Origin: Flavonifractor sp. An82
Lineage (GTDB): Bacteria > Bacillota > Clostridia > Oscillospirales > Oscillospiraceae
Assembly: GCF_002159265.1 (NCBI RefSeq)
Contig: NZ_NFHG01000006.1
Location: 115,005 to 179,004 of the forward strand
Reading direction: 5' to 3'
Length of the DNA: 64,000 nucleotides
The notes beneath the pieces were generated by a model. The model saw nothing but the letters and a program-made list of their open reading frames with translations, was not told the DNA's origin and did not search any database. Below, in pieces: positions 62,238 through 64,000 of the stretch (the first letter of the stretch is position 1; every line of letters starts with the position of its first letter). The position numbers and the translations under genes were made by a program.

Positions 62238-63140
62238 TCAAAGTGTTTCCAGCAGGGCCATGATCTGTTCCCGGGTAGCCAGGCCGTCGGAGAAGGCGGT
62301 GGCCGACCCGGCGGCGGCACCCAGACGCTGGGCATAGCCGTAGTCGCCCTTCTCCAGCCAGCCGGCCAGGAAGCCGGCCACCATGGAGTCGCCGGCCCCC
62401 ACCGAGTTACGGACTTTGCCCTTGGGCACGCCCAGACGGTGGCAGCCGCCCCGCTCATCCAGCAGCAGGGAGCCGTCGCCCGCCATGGATACCAGCACAT
62501 TGCGGGCGCCCTGCTCCTGCAGCTGGACGGCACAGTGGCGGATCTCGGTATCGGTGACGGGGGTTTTTCCAAAAATCTCCCCCAGCTCCAGATTGTTGGG
62601 CTTGATGAGGAAGGGATGATAGGGAAGGGCGCTGCACAGCAGGTCACGGGTGGTGTCCACCACGAACTGGATGCCCCGGTCCTCCAGGCGGGCCAGGATC
62701 TGCTCATAGACGTCGTGGGACAGGGCGGCGGGGACGGAGCCGGAGATCACCAGGATATCCCCGGCGTCCAGACGGTCCAGCTTGTCCTGAAGGGCCCGCA
62801 GTGCCACCGGCCCCACGGTGGGTCCCTGACCGTTGATCTCGGTCTCAGCTCCGCCCTTCACTTTGACGTTGATGCGGGTGAGACCATCGGGCAGCCAGAT
62901 GAAGTCGGTGCGGATGCCCAGATTGTGGAGGCCTTCCTCCAGAGCCCGGCCGGTAAAACCGGCCAGGAAGCCCAGGGCCACGTTTTCCACCCCCAGGGCG
63001 GAGAGCACGGTAGAGACGTTGATGCCCTTTCCGCCGTACTGGATGGCCTCGCTCTGGGTGCGGTTGATCTCGCCGGGACGGAGGGCGTCCATCCACACCA
63101 CATAGTCCAGGGCGGGATTAAAGGTTACCGTATAGATCAT
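62238..63140 (-). CDS. fruK: 1-phosphofructokinase
   Basis: A 300-residue PfkB-family kinase making fructose-1,6-bisphosphate. It starts MIYTVTFNPALDYVVWMDA; the N-terminal signature is QYGGKGINVSTVLSALGV and the ATP/anion-hole motif is NSVGAGDSMVAGFLAGW with catalytic Asp. It lies 3 nt after fruR and 42 nt before fruA. Confidence 0.96.
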   Translation of the reverse strand: MIYTVTFNPALDYVVWMDALRPGEINRTQSEAIQYGGKGINVSTVLSALGVENVALGFLAGFTGRALEEGLHNLGIRTDFIWLPDGLTRINVKVKGGAETEINGQGPTVGPVALRALQDKLDRLDAGDILVISGSVPAALSHDVYEQILARLEDRGIQFVVDTTRDLLCSALPYHPFLIKPNNLELGEIFGKTPVTDTEIRHCAVQLQEQGARNVLVSMAGDGSLLLDERGGCHRLGVPKGKVRNSVGAGDSMVAGFLAGWLEKGDYGYAQRLGAAAGSATAFSDGLATREQIMALLETL

Positions 63141-63143
63141 GGA

Positions 63144-63887
63144 TTATACCTCCTTGATAACCGTATGTTCCAGGTAGCTGGGATCGGGCAGGTGCTCGGT
63201 GATGATGGTGGCCTTTTCCAGCGGAAGCACGGTCACGGCGGAGACCAGCTCAAACTTGCTGCTGTCCGCCAGCACAAAGGTGAGATAGGACCGCTCAGAG
63301 GCTTTGGTCTTGATGGCGGCCTCCTCCGGGTCGGGGGTGGTGAACCCCTGGCGAATGGTGATGCCGTTGATGCCCAGGAAGGCCTTGGTGAAGTTGTACT
63401 TCCCCAGTTCCTCCAGAGCCCCGGCACCTACCACCGCCCAGGTGCCGGGCTTGAGAAAGCCGCCCAGCACATAGCCCCGCAGGCCCAGCTCCATGAGCCG
63501 CTGAGCACAGCTGATGCCATTGGTGACAAAGGTGGCGCCGGAGCCCTTCAGGTACTCCACCATCCGTACGGTGGTGGTACCGGCGTCCAGGTAGACCACG
63601 TCGTCGTCATTGACCAGCCCTGCGGCATAGTGGGCAATGCGGTCCTTCTCATCCCGATGGAGCAGGGTCTTGGTGGAGACATCCGGCTCCTCTCCCTGAA
63701 AGGTGCCGCTGGCCAGTACCGCGCCTCCGTGGACCTTGTTCAGCCGTCCCTGACGGGACAGAATGGTCAGATCCCGGCGGATGGTGGCCTCTGATGCACC
63801 GGTGAGCTCACACAGCCGGGTCACGCTGGCCGCTCGATTGTCGGCCAGCTCCTGGAGGATGGCTTCAAATCGCTGTTCTGCCAGCAT
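63144..63887 (-). CDS. fruR: DeoR family regulator of the fructose operon
   Basis: A 247-residue DeoR-type regulator. The N-terminal helix-turn-helix (SVTRLCELTGASEATIRRDLTILSRQGRLNKVHGGAVL, residues about 21-58) is followed by a DeoRC sugar-phosphate domain (DVVYLDAGTTTVRMVEYL, FLGINGITIRQGFTTPDPEEAAIK). It likely represses the operon until fructose-1-P is present. ATG 63887 follows AGGAGGG; the longer frame is not supported. Confidence 0.93.
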   Translation of the reverse strand: MLAEQRFEAILQELADNRAASVTRLCELTGASEATIRRDLTILSRQGRLNKVHGGAVLASGTFQGEEPDVSTKTLLHRDEKDRIAHYAAGLVNDDDVVYLDAGTTTVRMVEYLKGSGATFVTNGISCAQRLMELGLRGYVLGGFLKPGTWAVVGAGALEELGKYNFTKAFLGINGITIRQGFTTPDPEEAAIKTKASERSYLTFVLADSSKFELVSAVTVLPLEKATIITEHLPDPSYLEHTVIKEV

Positions 63888-64000
63888 GGGATCCCTCCTA
63901 TTACAATAAATTTGGACAGGAAAGCCGGGCAGCCAGTCCGGCTTTCTCTCCATCTCGTGCCTAAGCTACAATAAGGGGAGCAACTGGCTGACCAATCCCT
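63888..64000 (-). promoter_or_regulatory. Upstream region of the fru operon (cut by window edge)
   Basis: A stem-loop (GAAAGCCGG / CCGGCTTTC, 63920-63946) lies in the leader. A weak promoter, TTGGTC and TATTGT 16 bases apart on the minus strand, lies near 63971-64000. The operator is not identified. Confidence 0.35.

Overview
The window looks like chromosomal DNA from a GC-rich, endospore-forming Clostridia of the Oscillospiraceae (Flavonifractor / Pseudoflavonifractor-like). This is inferred from the strong GC bias at third codon positions, the AddAB rather than RecBCD nuclease, DUF4364/DUF4317/YesL/DUF3048 proteins, T-box control of pheST, and a collagen-like protein of the exosporium type. 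No phage, insertion sequence, rRNA operon or CRISPR array was seen.

Region 1 (1-6700) reads as a sulfur amino-acid catabolism locus: ridA (cut by the window edge), a dicarboxylate/amino-acid:cation symporter, a MalY/PatB-type C-S lyase, a sigma-54 enhancer-binding regulator and a CyuA/YhaM-type cysteine desulfidase. A 15-base sigma-54 promoter core is repeated exactly in front of malY (minus strand) and in front of the desulfidase gene (plus strand). The symporter has a stop at codon 5 of its best-supported start.

Region 2 (6700-18900) is mostly housekeeping: addB, an alanine/glycine:Na+ symporter sitting between addB and addA, addA, rpmE, a flavin reductase-like protein, hflX, a GNAT acetyltransferase and a YigZ protein. 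Region 3 (18900-27030, minus strand) is a long molybdenum-cofactor and molybdate-transport operon: moeA-like, moeA, moaC, mobB, moaA, MOSC, mogA, modA, modB, modC. It is preceded by a leader that looks like a Moco riboswitch with an intrinsic attenuator. gluQ diverges from it, and the two promoters appear to share one palindromic -35 box.

Region 4 (28100-41450) holds a DUF3048 lipoprotein, a DUF4364 protein, two tRNA-Leu genes (GAG, CAG), DUF4317 and DUF624 proteins, pheST with a T-box leader (PheT carries an extra OB-like domain), nnrDE, a lipoprotein, alr, a MazF-like toxin without a visible antitoxin, and a membrane-anchored protein.

Region 5 (41490-53490) is a complete sialic acid / amino-sugar island: SGNH esterase, ROK kinase, N-acylglucosamine 2-epimerase, RpiR regulator, an ABC importer with its own MsmK-type ATPase, NanA, NagB and NagA. 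The enzyme set suggests Neu5Ac -> ManNAc -> GlcNAc -> GlcNAc-6-P -> GlcN-6-P -> Fru-6-P.

Region 6 (53500-64000) holds the collagen-like protein, tRNA-Thr(CGT), an AT-rich island with six DnaA-box-like 9-mers in 85 bp, a DUF362 ferredoxin-like protein, deoC, a flavodoxin-like reductase diverging from an HxlR regulator, and a self-contained fructose PTS operon (fruR-fruK-fruA-ptsH-ptsI, minus strand).
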